The notes: generated by a model not told the origin, from the letters alone. Positions 1-16,286 are shown, counted from the first letter of the stretch. The stretch: 64,000 nt of DNA from Pseudarthrobacter phenanthrenivorans Sphe3 (GCF_000189535.1 NC_015145.1:806001-870000), one strand, 5' to 3'. Translations and numbers: made by a program.

Positions 1-1
1 C

Positions 2-1264
2 GATCCCATCCGGCGCCAGTTTTTCTGGCACCGCTTCTTCAGCCACCAGCCGGACCTGAACTTCGAAAACCCGAAGGTTATCGAGGCGCTGTTCGACGTG
101 GTCCGGTTCTGGCTGGACCAGGGCATAGATGGGTTCCGCGCGGACGCCATCCCGTACCTCTACGAGGAGGAGGGCACCAACTGCGAGAACCTTCCGGCTA
201 CCCACGAGTTCCTCCGACGGCTCCGCACCATGGTGGACGAAAGCTACCCCGGGCGAGTCATAATCGCTGAGGCCAACCAGCCGCCCAACGAAGTGGTGGA
301 GTACTTCGGTACCGAAGACGAACCCGAATGCCATATGGCCTTCCACTTCCCGATCATGCCGCGCCTTTACTATGCGCTCCGGGACCAGAAAGCCGCCCCC
401 ATCATCGAGACCATGCACGACACTCCGGAAATACCGGACGGGGCGCAATGGGGAACCTTCCTGCGGAACCATGACGAGCTGACCCTGGAAATGGTCACGG
501 CAGATGAGCGCGCTGCCATGCTCGGCTGGTATGCGCCGGACCCACGAATGCGGGCCAACATCGGGATCAGGCGCAGGCTGGCGCCCCTGCTGGATAACTC
601 GCGCGCCGAGATCGAACTGATCAACGCGCTGCTGCTCTCGCTTCCCGGCAGCCCGTTCCTGTATTACGGGGACGAGATCGGGATGGGGGACAACATCTGG
701 CTTGAAGACCGGGACGCCGTCAGAACCCCCATGCAGTGGAATCCGGACCGGAACGCAGGCTTTTCCAACGCGGATCCCGGCAAGCTCTACCTGCCTCCCA
801 TCCAGTCCCTGGTGTACAACTACGGCATGGCCAACGTTGAGGCAGAGGCGGCCCACTCAGGTTCGCTGCTGCGCTGGACCCGCCAGATCCTGAGCGTCCG
901 GAAGAACCATCCGGCCTTTGGCCTGGGCGGGTTCAAGCATGTGGATGCCGACCACGACGCCGTCCTGGCTTACCTGCGGGAGCTGCCGGACGGCAATTCT
1001 GCCGGTGCCGACTCTGAAACCATCCTCTGTGCCTTCAACCTCTCCCAGCATCCCGTGGCAGCCCAACTGAAGGTTCCGCAGTACGCCGGACGCGGGCTGC
1101 GGGATGTGTTTGGCGGCCAGCCGTTCCCGGGCATCAACGAGGACGGAAACCTCACGTTGACCCTGGGCAGCCATGACTTCTTCTGGTTGCGGATCCGCTC
1201 AGCGGGTTCCAACCCGTCCTCTCCCTATACGCAGGCAATGCCGATCCTCTCGATTGAGAACTGA
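2..1264 (+). CDS. treS: Trehalose synthase / maltose alpha-D-glucosyltransferase, 3' part
   Basis: This is the C-terminal 420 residues of a GH13 trehalose synthase that interconverts maltose and trehalose. The reading frame is open from base 2, so the gene starts before the window. The GH13 catalytic residues are visible: the nucleophile Asp in [10 protein letters not shown] (visible residue 48), the acid/base Glu in IIAEANQ (about 90) and the transition-state Asp in LRNHDEL (about 158). [11 protein letters not shown] and the RTPMQW motif typical of TreS follow, and then the C-terminal beta domain. It ends one base before the maltokinase-GlgB gene, so the two are almost certainly one operon. 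In this pathway TreS supplies maltose to the maltokinase. Assignment is secure; only the N-terminus is missing. Confidence 0.95.
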   Translation, partial: DPIRRQFFWHRFFSHQPDLNFENPKVIEALFDVVRFWLDQGIDGFRADAIPYLYEEEGTNCENLPATHEFLRRLRTMVDESYPGRVIIAEANQPPNEVVEYFGTEDEPECHMAFHFPIMPRLYYALRDQKAAPIIETMHDTPEIPDGAQWGTFLRNHDELTLEMVTADERAAMLGWYAPDPRMRANIGIRRRLAPLLDNSRAEIELINALLLSLPGSPFLYYGDEIGMGDNIWLEDRDAVRTPMQWNPDRNAGFSNADPGKLYLPPIQSLVYNYGMANVEAEAAHSGSLLRWTRQILSVRKNHPAFGLGGFKHVDADHDAVLAYLRELPDGNSAGADSETILCAFNLSQHPVAAQLKVPQYAGRGLRDVFGGQPFPGINEDGNLTLTLGSHDFFWLRIRSAGSNPSSPYTQAMPILSIEN

Positions 1265-1265
1265 C

Positions 1266-4200
1266 ATGAACCAGCCCATCCTCACCCCCGCCCTGATTTC
1301 CCTCCTCCGCGAATGGCTGCCCCGGCAGCGCTGGTTCCCGGTCAAGACACCCGACTTCGAGGTCTCCCAGGCCGGAAGCCTGGGGCTGGAGGACCCCTCC
1401 GGCCACGCGGGCCTGGAGGTGTTCCTCCTGCGCGTCACCACCAGGGCGTCCGACGGCGGCCAGCGGACGGCCGTGGTCCAGGTCCCGCTGAGCTTCCGCC
1501 AAGCTCCGGCAGCCGGCATGGAGCGGGCCCTGGTGGGCCAGGCGGCCGGCATGGACCCGTCCAGGACCTGGGTCTACGACGCCGTTCACGATCCCGACTT
1601 CGTGGGCGGCTGGCTCGAGCTCATGCGGCAGGAGGAGAAGGCGCCGAGCGGGACGGCCGCCGGCTTCCGTGTCTCAGCGGAGCAGCGGCTCCCCACCAGC
1701 CGCGGGGTTGTGAAGGTGCTGTCCGGCGAGCAGTCCAACAGTTCAGTCATCGTGGACGACGGCGAGTCCGCCGCCATCGTGAAATTCTTCCGGGTGCTGT
1801 CCCACGGGACCAACCCGGAAGTTGAAGTAGGTGCGGCGCTGACGGCGGCAGGTACTTCCGAGGTTCCAGCAACGCTCGGCTGGGTGCGGGGCGAGTGGCT
1901 CTCCGAGAACGGGGCGGAGCCCAACGAATCCGCGGCAGCCCAAGCCGGCCCGCGTTACGTCCAGGGCGAACTGGCCGTGGCCCACGAATTCCTGGCCGGG
2001 GGCCGCGATGCGTGGCGGTTGGCCGTGGATGCCGCCAGGTCGGGCACGGACTTCACGGCGGAGGCCCATGCCCTCGGCGAGGCCACGGCAACCGTGCACC
2101 AGCGTCTGGCCCAGGCCCTGGGACAGGCTGTCGAACCCGAGCCCGGCCAGTTGATTGCTCCAGCAGTAGCCCAGCGCGTCCGGCAGGCATGGGCAGAAGC
2201 CCGGTCCGCCGTCGGCCCCTATGACGACGCCCTGGACGCCCTGCTGGACCGGCTGGACCATGCCCCGGCAGGACCACTGCAGCGCATCCATGGGGACCTG
2301 CACCTGGGCCAGATACTCCAGGTGCCAGGGCAGGCGGGAAACCCCGCACGGTGGGCGATCCTGGATTTCGAAGGCGAACCCCTGCGTCCCGTCGCCGAAC
2401 GCAACGTTCCGGATGTTCCCCTGCGGGACGTCGTCGGCATGCTGCGTTCCTTCGACTACGCCGCGGGCGCGGCACAGCGCGAACAGGAAGGCGCGCACGT
2501 GCCTGCCACCTGGGTGGACGACTGTGCCGAGGCCTTTCTGGCCGGGTACGCGGGGGTCACTCCCGGCACCGTGGACCGCGAGTCCCCCCTGTTTGTGGCA
2601 TTGTGGCTGGACAAGGCGCTGTACGAAGTAGTTTATGAAATGCGCAACAGGCCCGACTGGCTGGCGATCCCCGTGAACGCCTCCAGGCGGCTCCTCAACG
2701 GTAACGGCACCGGCGATCACGCCGGAGCAGCATCGGAAGGTAACGAAATGACAGGCTCAGCACGAACTGACCGCCCAGGGGTGCCCCTGCAGGTGGATGA
2801 CGGCACCTTGGGTAGGATAGCGAACGGTGAACACCACGCCCCCCACTCAGTCCTGGGCGCGCACCTTGACGACTACGGCCACGTCACCATCCGCACCGTA
2901 AAGCACCTCGCCGAAGCCGTCACCGTCATCACCGCGGCCGGCGAGACTCCCATGGAGCATGAAGCTCATGGCGTTTGGGTAGCCGTTATCGACCCGCTCC
3001 AGCAGGGCCACGTCCCGGATTACCGCCTCGCCGTCACCTATCCGGGTGCCGAACCGGTCACAGTGGACGAGCCCTACCGCTACCTGCCGACAGTAGGAGA
3101 AGTCGACCTCCACCTGATTGGGGAGGGACGGCACGAAAAGCTCTGGGAAGTGCTTGGCGCACACGTCCAGCACTACAAATCCTCCTTGGGGGACGTGGAC
3201 GGTGTGTCCTTCGCCGTCTGGGCGCCCAATGCGCAGGCGGTCCGGGTCAAGGGCGACTTCAACGCCTGGGACGGACGCGAAAACTCCCTCCGCTCACTTG
3301 GTTCCTCCGGCGTCTGGGAAATCTTCATTCCCGGGGTTGTGGCAGGGGCGTGCTACAAATTCGAAATCCGCACCCGGGCAGGACACTGGGTGGAGAAAGC
3401 CGACCCGTTGGCCTTCGGCACCGAAGTACCTCCGCTGACTGCATCGAAGGTTGTGGAGCCTTCCTACGCCTTCAAGGACCAGGAGTGGATGGAGGCCCGC
3501 GCGAAGCGGGATCCGCACAACTCCGCCATGAGTGTCTATGAGGTGCACCTCGGTTCCTGGCGCCTGGGCCTGGGCTACCGGGAACTGGCCAAGGAGCTCG
3601 TGGACTACGTCAAGTGGCTGGGCTTCACGCACGTTGAGTTCATGCCCGTGGCAGAGCACCCGTTCGGCGGCTCCTGGGGCTACCAGGTCACTTCCTACTT
3701 TGCGCCCACGTCCCGCTTCGGCCACCCGGATGAGTTCCGCTACCTGGTGGACACGCTCCACCAGGCCGGCATCGGTGTCCTGCTGGACTGGGTACCGGCG
3801 CACTTCCCGAAGGACGCCTGGGCGCTCGCCCAGTTCGACGGCGAACCCCTGTACGAGCACGCCGACCCCAACCTGGGCGAACACCCAGACTGGGGCACCC
3901 TGATCTTCGACTTCGGGCGTACCGAAGTCAGGAACTTCCTGGTGGCCAATGCGCTCTACTGGCTGGATGAGTTCCATATCGACGGACTGCGCGTGGATGC
4001 TGTGGCGTCCATGCTCTATCTCGACTACTCGCGGCAGGACGGGCAGTGGCAGCCCAACCGCTTCGGCGGCAGGGAAAACCTGGAAGCCATCTCGTTCCTG
4101 CAGGAAGCCAACGCCACGGTGTACAAAACGCACCCGGGTGCGGTGATGATCGCCGAGGAATCCACGGCCTTCCCCGGCGTAACCGGTCCCACCAGCCACG

Positions 4201-5000
4201 GCGGCCTGGGATTTGGGCTGAAGTGGAACATGGGCTGGATGCACGACTCCCTCAAGTACATCTCCGAGGACCCGGTCAACCGCAAGTGGCACCACGGAAC
4301 GGTCACCTTCTCCCTGGTTTACGCCTTCACCGAGAACTTCCTGCTGCCCATCAGCCACGACGAGGTTGTACACGGCAAGGGCTCCATGCTGCGCAAGATG
4401 CCCGGCGACCGCTGGCAGCAGCTGGCCAACCTCCGCGCGTTCCTGGCCTACCAGTGGGCGCACCCCGGCAAGCAGCTCATCTTCATGGGCACGGAGTTCG
4501 GCCAGGAAGCCGAGTGGTCCGAGCAGCACGGGCTGGACTGGTGGCTCGCCGACATCCCGGCGCACCAGGGAGTGCAGCTGCTGACCAAGGACCTGAACGA
4601 GCTGTACCGTTCCACCCCCGCCCTGTACACGCGGGACAACGAGCCCGGCGGCTTCCAGTGGATCAACGGGGGAGACGCGGACCGCAACGTTCTGTCCTTC
4701 ATCCGTTGGGATAACGACAACAACCCGCTGGTCTGCGCAATCAACTTCTCGGGAGCCCCGCACGCGGGTTACACCTTGGGTGTCCCCCAGGCCGGGACCT
4801 GGAAAGAGGTGCTGAACACGGACGCGACAACCTACGGGGGATCCGGTGTCCTCAACTCAGGCGAATTGAAGGCAACGGCCCACGGACAGGACGGGCAGCC
4901 GGCCACGTTGAGCGTTACCCTGCCGCCGCTGGGTGCCGCTTACTTCAAGCCGGGAGCGCCGGCCGCAGGCTTGAAGCCGGGAGCGCCGGCCGCCGACTGA
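1266..5000 (+). CDS. glgB: Maltokinase-glycogen branching enzyme fusion (Mak/Pep2-GlgB)
   Basis: A 1244-residue protein in one uninterrupted frame. Residues 1-490 are a maltokinase (Pep2/Mak; ATP + maltose to maltose-1-phosphate), with the N-terminal cap, a GEQSNSS nucleotide-loop-like segment, the catalytic HGDLHLGQ (about 342) and metal-binding DFEGEP (about 366). Residues from about 495 are a full-length GH13 1,4-alpha-glucan branching enzyme: CBM48 ([22 protein letters not shown], about 645), nucleophile Asp in [12 protein letters not shown] (about 911), Glu in MIAEESTAF (about 964) and Asp in [10 protein letters not shown] (about 1031). The start chosen is the ATG one base after the treS stop. 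The frame is also open upstream to 1173, but that part overlaps treS. An internal in-frame ATG at 2748, preceded by GGAAGG, could also start free GlgB of 750 residues. The C-terminus ends in a duplicated KPGAPAA segment. Confidence 0.93.
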   Translation: MNQPILTPALISLLREWLPRQRWFPVKTPDFEVSQAGSLGLEDPSGHAGLEVFLLRVTTRASDGGQRTAVVQVPLSFRQAPAAGMERALVGQAAGMDPSRTWVYDAVHDPDFVGGWLELMRQEEKAPSGTAAGFRVSAEQRLPTSRGVVKVLSGEQSNSSVIVDDGESAAIVKFFRVLSHGTNPEVEVGAALTAAGTSEVPATLGWVRGEWLSENGAEPNESAAAQAGPRYVQGELAVAHEFLAGGRDAWRLAVDAARSGTDFTAEAHALGEATATVHQRLAQALGQAVEPEPGQLIAPAVAQRVRQAWAEARSAVGPYDDALDALLDRLDHAPAGPLQRIHGDLHLGQILQVPGQAGNPARWAILDFEGEPLRPVAERNVPDVPLRDVVGMLRSFDYAAGAAQREQEGAHVPATWVDDCAEAFLAGYAGVTPGTVDRESPLFVALWLDKALYEVVYEMRNRPDWLAIPVNASRRLLNGNGTGDHAGAASEGNEMTGSARTDRPGVPLQVDDGTLGRIANGEHHAPHSVLGAHLDDYGHVTIRTVKHLAEAVTVITAAGETPMEHEAHGVWVAVIDPLQQGHVPDYRLAVTYPGAEPVTVDEPYRYLPTVGEVDLHLIGEGRHEKLWEVLGAHVQHYKSSLGDVDGVSFAVWAPNAQAVRVKGDFNAWDGRENSLRSLGSSGVWEIFIPGVVAGACYKFEIRTRAGHWVEKADPLAFGTEVPPLTASKVVEPSYAFKDQEWMEARAKRDPHNSAMSVYEVHLGSWRLGLGYRELAKELVDYVKWLGFTHVEFMPVAEHPFGGSWGYQVTSYFAPTSRFGHPDEFRYLVDTLHQAGIGVLLDWVPAHFPKDAWALAQFDGEPLYEHADPNLGEHPDWGTLIFDFGRTEVRNFLVANALYWLDEFHIDGLRVDAVASMLYLDYSRQDGQWQPNRFGGRENLEAISFLQEANATVYKTHPGAVMIAEESTAFPGVTGPTSHGGLGFGLKWNMGWMHDSLKYISEDPVNRKWHHGTVTFSLVYAFTENFLLPISHDEVVHGKGSMLRKMPGDRWQQLANLRAFLAYQWAHPGKQLIFMGTEFGQEAEWSEQHGLDWWLADIPAHQGVQLLTKDLNELYRSTPALYTRDNEPGGFQWINGGDADRNVLSFIRWDNDNNPLVCAINFSGAPHAGYTLGVPQAGTWKEVLNTDATTYGGSGVLNSGELKATAHGQDGQPATLSVTLPPLGAAYFKPGAPAAGLKPGAPAAD

Positions 5001-5033
5001 CGTGGTCCCGCTCCGCTGAACCGCCTTGAGGGG

Positions 5034-5067
5034 AAGGCCCGGAATCCTTGGGATTCCGGGCCTTTTT
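5034..5067 (+). terminator. Rho-independent terminator after glgB
   Basis: A perfect 13-bp stem (arms 5035-5047 and 5051-5063) with a 3-nt loop is followed by a T run. It closes the treS-glgB operon just before the rRNA promoter region. Confidence 0.9.
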
Positions 5068-5109
5068 CCTGTCCGCAGAGCAGGCCGCAGGATCCCGCTC
5101 GAAGCCCGG

Positions 5110-5139
5110 TTGGCGATCCCGCAAGAGTGGTGGTAGAGT
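5110..5139 (+). promoter_or_regulatory. Probable rRNA operon promoter
   Basis: TTGGCG at 5110-5115 and TAGAGT at 5134-5139 are separated by 18 bp. The pair lies about 345 bp upstream of the 16S start and directly after the glgB terminator. It is assigned by consensus likeness and position only; further rrn promoters may exist in the leader. Confidence 0.5.
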
Positions 5140-5310
5140 TTATTTCCGCGCTGCTCCACGGAGTCAGACGGAAAAACCGACACTCAAGCCTTCGGCTAAA
5201 GAGAGTCGCGGACCCCGGTTTGACAAGTGAGAGTCCAGCGGGTAAGTTTGAAAAGTTGCTCCGGAGCGAGTCACGGCCTTGAGGGTGTGTGGTGGTGCCG
5301 GGTGTGTCTG

Positions 5311-5331
5311 TTGTTTGAGAACTCAATAGTG
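5311..5331 (+). promoter_or_regulatory. rRNA leader antitermination (boxA-like) element
   Basis: The segment TTGTTTGAGAACT-N-AATAGTG in the 16S leader recurs almost identically in the 16S-23S spacer at 7362-7382. Duplication in leader and spacer is the arrangement expected of rRNA antitermination signals. The whole stretch 5140-5483 is non-coding rRNA leader. Confidence 0.6.
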
Positions 5332-5483
5332 TGCCAAGTTTGTTGATACCAATTGTTTTAGTGATTGGTTGAATTGACCGGGTCATCCGCCCCTGTGGGT
5401 GGTCTGGTTTTGACAGCTGGTTTCAAATTTTGTGCAGCTTTTTGGTCCCGTTTTCCCGGGGCTGGGGGTTGTGTCTGTTTTAC

Positions 5484-10646
<5,163 letters not shown>

Positions 10647-10877
10647 CACCACACACCCACCCCGCAAACGGGTTCAAAAGCGTTTGCACCACGGGGAGGG
10701 TAAAAAGATGAACAAGACTGCTTGCGTCCACTATGTGGTTCCCAACCAACAAACCCGCCACGGGTACGTTGCCTGGAACCAACAACTGAATAAACAACAC
10801 CACCGCTCTCTAACAGGAGCAGTTGTAACCACAAGTCTTCCCACACCACCCCAACGGGGTTGGTGACGGGTAACAGG

Positions 10878-10996
10878 GTTACGGCGGTCATAGCGTGGGG
10901 GAAACGCCCGGTCCCATTCCGAACCCGGAAGCTAAGACCCACAGCGCCGATGGTACTGCACCCGGGAGGGTGTGGGAGAGTAGGTCACCGCCGGAC
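10878..10996 (+). rRNA. rrf: 5S ribosomal RNA
   Basis: About 118 nt. The closing helix is formed by TTACGGCGGTCATAGCG at the 5' end and GGTCACCGCCGGA at the 3' end. The universal CCGAACCCGGAAGCTAAG core lies at 10919-10936. It sits about 230 bp after the 23S gene and completes the operon. Confidence 0.95.
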
Positions 10997-11008
10997 AACC
11001 ATTAGGTC

Positions 11009-11039
11009 GAGGCCCCAACCAGAACATGGTTGGGGCCTC
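11009..11039 (+). terminator. rRNA operon terminator
   Basis: A perfect 13-bp stem (11009-11021 with 11027-11039) has a 5-nt loop and starts 13 nt after the 5S gene. It lacks a strong T tract, as is often the case in high-GC actinobacteria. Confidence 0.8.
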
Positions 11040-11052
11040 CCACATTTAACAC

Positions 11053-11096
11053 ACACACCACCCACACACCACCCACACACCACCCACACACCACCC
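11053..11096. repeat. Four exact copies of an 11-bp tandem repeat
   Basis: The unit ACACACCACCC is repeated four times without interruption, at 11053, 11064, 11075 and 11086. This is simple-sequence DNA just after the rRNA terminator, with no coding sense visible. Confidence 0.95.
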
Positions 11097-11257
11097 ACTT
11101 GATGTGCGTGGTGGCCGGACCCTCTCCCACTCGATGCGCCCTTCCATCAGACGCTCTCTCAGTTCATGTGCTTTCTATCGCGGCCCCAGACAGACCCACC
11201 CACCACCCCCGCCCGACCGGCATCGACCACCACGACAGCGTCGAAAGACCCAACAAC

Positions 11258-11460
11258 AACTGATAGAACGTGCCGGGAAACCCGACGCCAACTGATAGAG
11301 CGTGCCTGGAAACCCGACGCCAACTGATAGAGCGTGCCTGGAAACCCGACGCCAACTGATAGAGCGTGCCTGGAAACCCGACGCCAACTGATAGAGCGTC
11401 CCGGGAAACCCCACATCAACTGATAGAGCGTGTCTGGAAACCCGACATCAAGTGCGAGAG
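11258..11460. repeat. 32-bp minisatellite, seven units
   Basis: The motif AACTGATAGAGCGT starts at 11258, 11290, 11322, 11354, 11386 and 11418, with a diverged unit at 11450: exactly 32 bp each time. The remainder of the unit (GGAAACCCGACGCC) is likewise conserved, and the three central copies are nearly identical. Units abut with no spacers, so this is not a CRISPR array. Because 32 is not a multiple of three, coding is unlikely. The array lies between the rRNA operon and the SRPBCC gene; 11100-11257 holds nothing recognisable. Confidence 0.95.
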
Positions 11461-11494
11461 CGTGAGTTGGGTGGGGGCGGTAAAGTGGGGGACC

Positions 11495-12001
11495 ATGAAC
11501 AGCCTCTTCAGCCACGCGCAGGAACCTCCCGGGAGTGATGACCACCAGGCCCTCCAGATCCTGGACCCAGTGGTGAACACGGTGGTTGTTCCGGGGGCCG
11601 TTGCCCACGCCTTTACCGGCTTTACGGACCACACCCACCTTTGGTGGCCGCTCGAAAGCCACGGCGTGTACGGTGCAGATTCCTACGTGGAGTTCGAGGA
11701 AAACCTCATCCTGGAGACTGCGGACGACGGCCGGACCACCATCTGGGGCACCTTGGATGACTGGCAACCGCCGTTGTCCTTCCACGCCACGTGGCATCCC
11801 GGTACCACTGCCTTGTGGTCCACTGAACTGCTCGTCGTTTTCCGCTCCGTTGAGGAGGGGACAGAGGTGCGGGTATTCCATGAGGGCTGGGAGGGGGCGG
11901 AAGACCCGGCCGCCACACGGGCCAAGTATGCCACCGCCTGGCCGGAGATCCTTGGCCGATATGCCCGCTTCATGGGCGCTGCAGGCACACCGGACTCCTA
12001 G
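11495..12001 (+). CDS. SRPBCC (AHSA1-like) domain protein
   Basis: A 168-residue protein that looks like an activator-of-Hsp90-ATPase-homologue-1-like START/SRPBCC protein: NTVVVPGAVAHAFTGFTDHTHLWWP near the N-terminus, the central WGTLDDWQPPLSFHATWHPG, and a C-terminal helix (YATAWPEILGRYARFMG). Such small hydrophobic-pocket proteins bind lipids or other ligands; no enzyme activity can be assigned. The frame is open upstream through the 32-bp repeats, but the ATG at 11495 preceded by a G-rich Shine-Dalgarno-like stretch is the sensible start. It stands alone after the repeats; the next gene starts 45 bp downstream. Confidence 0.8.
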   Translation: MNSLFSHAQEPPGSDDHQALQILDPVVNTVVVPGAVAHAFTGFTDHTHLWWPLESHGVYGADSYVEFEENLILETADDGRTTIWGTLDDWQPPLSFHATWHPGTTALWSTELLVVFRSVEEGTEVRVFHEGWEGAEDPAATRAKYATAWPEILGRYARFMGAAGTPDS

Positions 12002-12046
12002 GACCGGGCCCGGCCCTGCCCGCCCTAGACTGGGGGAACATGTGCA

Positions 12047-13435
12047 ATGACGGATGGAGGGTTCGTGGGAAGCGTAGTTGACGAGCTGGAGGGGATCCTG
12101 GCGGCCAGCCAGGTGGACATGACGGAGACGGCGCTTCGCCGGTACGCGGTTGACCAGGCCCCCGTTCTCGACTTCCAGTTGCCGTTGGCAGTTGTTTTCC
12201 CGGAAACCGTAGCGGACGTGCAGGCAGTGGTCCGTGCGTGCGCCGGCAGCGGCGTTGCTGTCGTGGCCCGTGGCGCCGGCACCGGGGTGTCCGGCGGCGC
12301 CCATGCCACCAGGAACTGCGTCGTTATGTCCCTCGAACGGATGGACCGCATTCTCGACATCAACCCGGACGATGAGACGGCGGTGGTGGAGCCTGGCGTG
12401 GTCAACGCCGTCCTCAACGAGGCAGCCGCGGTACATGGGCTGATGTATGCCCCGGACCCCGCGAGCTTCCGCAGCTCCACCATAGGCGGCAACGTCGCCA
12501 CCAACGCCGGCGGGCTGCGTTGCGCCAAGTACGGGGTGACCAGGGACTCTGTCCTTGCCTTGGACGTTGTCCTGGCCGACGGCTCGCTCATCCATACTGG
12601 GCACCAGACGTTCAAGGGTGTGGCCGGCTATGACCTGACAGGGCTTTTCGTGGGATCTGAGGGTACGCTCGGCATCGTGGTCGGTGTCACGGTGCGGCTG
12701 AAGTACTTGCCCCGCGAGGTACACACGGTAGCAGCCTTCTACCCGGACTTCCGGCTGGCCGCTGCGGGGGTCCTGGCAGTGGGCAGGGCGCGCGTCCAGC
12801 CCGCAATCATGGAACTGCTCGACGGCGGGACCCTGGCCCAACTGGACGGGATCCACGGCTCTGACCTCACCACCCGCGGCCGCTCCCTGCTCCTGGTCCA
12901 GACCGACGGTTTTGGCGCCGCCGCTGAGGCCGAGGTGGTGCGGGAAGTCCTGCGGACCGGGGGTGCAGTTGTCACGACGGAGGCCAGCGCAGAGGCTGAA
13001 CGGCTTGTGGAGCTTCGCCGCCACAGCAGGGGCGTCGAAGTGGACGACGAATACCGCGTGGGCGAGGACGTTGCCGTCCCCAGGTCCCGGCTGGTGGACT
13101 ACGTGGCGGCGCTGGAGTCAATGGCTGCGGAGCATGACGTCCACTTGAAGGTGGTGGCGCACGCCGGCGATGGCAACCTGCACCCCACGTTCTGGATCGA
13201 CCGAACGGGAAGCGCGGTGGACAGCGGCGCTATGGACCGCCTGAACCGGGTCCTGGACGAATCCATCACGGCGGCCCTGGCAATGGGCGGAACCATCACC
13301 GGAGAGCACGGCGTTGGCCAGTACAAACTGCGCTGGCTGGGCCAGGAGCAGCCCGAACCGGTCCGGGAGCTCCAGCGGCGGATCAAGGACCTGTTCGATC
13401 CCCAGGGCATCCTCAACCCCGGTAAGGCTATCTAG
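12047..13435 (+). CDS. FAD-linked oxidase, GlcD / D-lactate dehydrogenase type
   Basis: 462 residues. An N-terminal FAD_binding_4 domain (VVARGAGTGVSGG at about 74, STIGGNVATNAGGLRCAKYG at about 143) is followed by an FAD-oxidase_C domain ending in GEHGVGQYK (about 419) and DPQGILNPGKA. The family oxidises 2-hydroxy acids such as glycolate or D-lactate. No partner GlcE/GlcF or iron-sulfur subunit is nearby, so a single-subunit dehydrogenase is likely and the substrate cannot be set. ATG start with GGGGGA about 11 nt upstream. It converges with the DUF4032 gene, with only 2 bp between the stop codons. Confidence 0.88.
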   Translation: MTDGGFVGSVVDELEGILAASQVDMTETALRRYAVDQAPVLDFQLPLAVVFPETVADVQAVVRACAGSGVAVVARGAGTGVSGGAHATRNCVVMSLERMDRILDINPDDETAVVEPGVVNAVLNEAAAVHGLMYAPDPASFRSSTIGGNVATNAGGLRCAKYGVTRDSVLALDVVLADGSLIHTGHQTFKGVAGYDLTGLFVGSEGTLGIVVGVTVRLKYLPREVHTVAAFYPDFRLAAAGVLAVGRARVQPAIMELLDGGTLAQLDGIHGSDLTTRGRSLLLVQTDGFGAAAEAEVVREVLRTGGAVVTTEASAEAERLVELRRHSRGVEVDDEYRVGEDVAVPRSRLVDYVAALESMAAEHDVHLKVVAHAGDGNLHPTFWIDRTGSAVDSGAMDRLNRVLDESITAALAMGGTITGEHGVGQYKLRWLGQEQPEPVRELQRRIKDLFDPQGILNPGKAI

Positions 13436-13437
13436 CG

Positions 13438-14856
13438 TCAGTCGTCCGCGTCGGGGTACTCGTCAATCGACTCGTCATCCCCGTAGCGGGATTCCTCCGT
13501 CTCGGCCTCAAGGATTTCCAGCAGCCCTGTGGGCGGGTTCAGCATGATGGCTGCCTCGTCCCGGCGGTGCCGCAGGATGGAATCGATGTAGGACTGGACG
13601 GCTTCAGCCAGCGGGATGTGGCGTTCCTGCTTTTCCGACATGTACCAGCGGTGCTCCAGGACCTCGTGCACCACCTCGGCCGGTTCCAGCTTGCCTGCGA
13701 GGTCTCTCGGGATCGACCGCACAATAGGTTCGAAAATCTGGCTGACCCACAGGTGGGCGCTGTACTCCTCGTCCATGTCCGGGTTGTTGTCCGCCCGGAA
13801 GGAGTCCATGTCGTTGAGGAGCCGGCGGGCCTGGTTTTCCTGCGCGTCGATGCCGGTCAACCGCAGCAGGCGCCGCATGTGGTGCCCGGCGTCCACAACC
13901 TTGGGCTGCAGCTGGATCGTGGCGCCGTTCTGGGTGGTCTTGATGGCGTACTCCTCGACGTCGAAGCCGAGTTCGTTGAGGCGCCGGATCCGGGCCCCCA
14001 CCCGCCACCGCTGGCCGAGTTCAAAGGATTCCTTCTCGGTCAGTTCTGCCCACAGCCGGCGGTAGCTGTCCATGATCAGCTCACTGGTGGCCACAGGGTC
14101 AACCTTTTCCTCGATCAGGCCGCCGTCCAGCAGGTCCATGAGCTCGCCGGCAATGTTGACCCTGGCAATTTCCAGGTCGTATTCGCGTTGTCCGGTGGAC
14201 AGGTCCGGGTACAGCTCCCCGGTTTCTGCGTCTACAAGGTAGGCGGCGAATGCGCCGGCGTCGCGCCGGAAGAGGGTGTTGGAGAGGGACACGTCGCCCC
14301 AGTAGAAGCCAATGAGGTGCAGCCTCACCAGCAACAGTGCCTGCGCGTCGATGAGGCGGGTCAGGGTGTCCTTGCGGAGCATCTGCGAGAACAGGGCGCG
14401 GTAGGGCATGGAGAACTTCAGGTGCCGGGTGACCAGCACCGGGTTCAGCGGACGTCCCTCCGGCGTGGTCCGTCCGGTAATGACTGCCACCGGTTCCACG
14501 CAGGGAACATCGAGCCGGGCAAGCTTGCGGAGCATGTGGTATTCGTGCCGGGCCACGTGCTCGGACGTTTCCTTGATGGCGATGACCGAGCCGCCCAGGT
14601 GCGCGAACCGCACGATGTGCCGGGAAATGCCGCGGGGGAGGGCGGCAAGGTTCTCCGCCGGCCAGTCTTCCAGGGCAATGTGCCACGGCAGGTCCAGGAG
14701 CTCCGGATCTGCCGCTGCCGCCGTGATGTTGAGCGAGCTGGAGACCGAAGTTGCCTTGCCGTCATCGGCACTCGCAGCCACAAACCGGGGCAGTTTTCCG
14801 ATCTGCGCGTAGTCGGTGGGTTCGTCGTGCCACTGGGCGGTGTATTCCTCAGTCAT
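13438..14856 (-). CDS. DUF4032 protein with kinase-like fold
   Basis: 472 residues. It resembles the actinobacterial DUF4032 family with an N-terminal lipopolysaccharide-kinase-like region: VIAIKETSEHVARHEYHMLRKL (lysine and helix-C glutamate equivalents), then LLVRLHLIGFYWGDVSLSNTLFRRD (catalytic-loop-like D-x4-N, about 188) and YLVDAETGEL (metal-binding Asp equivalent). The C-terminal half (DUF4032 proper) is rich in acidic residues and ends EYPDADD. These features suggest a small-molecule or protein kinase fold, but the substrate is unknown. GGGAGAA lies 6-7 nt before the ATG. It sits upstream of the UgpC-type ATPase on the same strand, separated by a hairpin. Confidence 0.8.
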   Translation of the reverse strand: MTEEYTAQWHDEPTDYAQIGKLPRFVAASADDGKATSVSSSLNITAAAADPELLDLPWHIALEDWPAENLAALPRGISRHIVRFAHLGGSVIAIKETSEHVARHEYHMLRKLARLDVPCVEPVAVITGRTTPEGRPLNPVLVTRHLKFSMPYRALFSQMLRKDTLTRLIDAQALLLVRLHLIGFYWGDVSLSNTLFRRDAGAFAAYLVDAETGELYPDLSTGQREYDLEIARVNIAGELMDLLDGGLIEEKVDPVATSELIMDSYRRLWAELTEKESFELGQRWRVGARIRRLNELGFDVEEYAIKTTQNGATIQLQPKVVDAGHHMRRLLRLTGIDAQENQARRLLNDMDSFRADNNPDMDEEYSAHLWVSQIFEPIVRSIPRDLAGKLEPAEVVHEVLEHRWYMSEKQERHIPLAEAVQSYIDSILRHRRDEAAIMLNPPTGLLEILEAETEESRYGDDESIDEYPDADD

Positions 14857-14917
14857 GAATCAATTCTCCCGTACTTGGAGCCGGGCGGCTAAATCTTTGG
14901 CTTGCCCGTTAAAGGCC

Positions 14918-14950
14918 GACGGCGGCACCTCCGTGAGGAGGGCCGCCGTC
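14918..14950 (-). terminator. Hairpin downstream of the sugar ABC ATPase gene
   Basis: A 9-bp GC-rich stem (14918-14926 with 14942-14950), read on the minus strand, is followed shortly by TTT. It lies 25 bp after the stop of the ABC ATPase gene and is a moderate-quality terminator candidate. Confidence 0.55.
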
Positions 14951-14974
14951 AGTTTCATGCGGTGCCGGTGGGGA

Positions 14975-16057
<1,083 letters not shown>

Positions 16058-16286
16058 AGTTATCAATCCCTTCACCGGCAGGTACGTGCCGGACGATCCG
16101 TTGTGAATGGTTCATGTTTGTTCAGTTTTGTGTTGCTGGCGCTCCCTAACCGAGGTTCAGGAGCGCCGAGTGACGCCGCACGGTGTTTGTGCGCCACATC
16201 ACAAGCAAGAGTATGTCAGATATATCGCGCGTGGTTGCAAATGTTACGGATGTCACATGTGAGCTTGCGCAACTTTAAGTGGGGCA

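Noticed and set aside
11258..11460. CRISPR array candidate
   Set aside because: Units are 32 bp and abut directly; there are no unique spacers and no cas genes in the window.
11159..13024. 621-codon minus-strand frame running through the repeats and the FAD oxidase gene
   Set aside because: It is antisense to a clear enzyme gene, includes the 32-bp repeats and matches no family; typical high-GC shadow frame.
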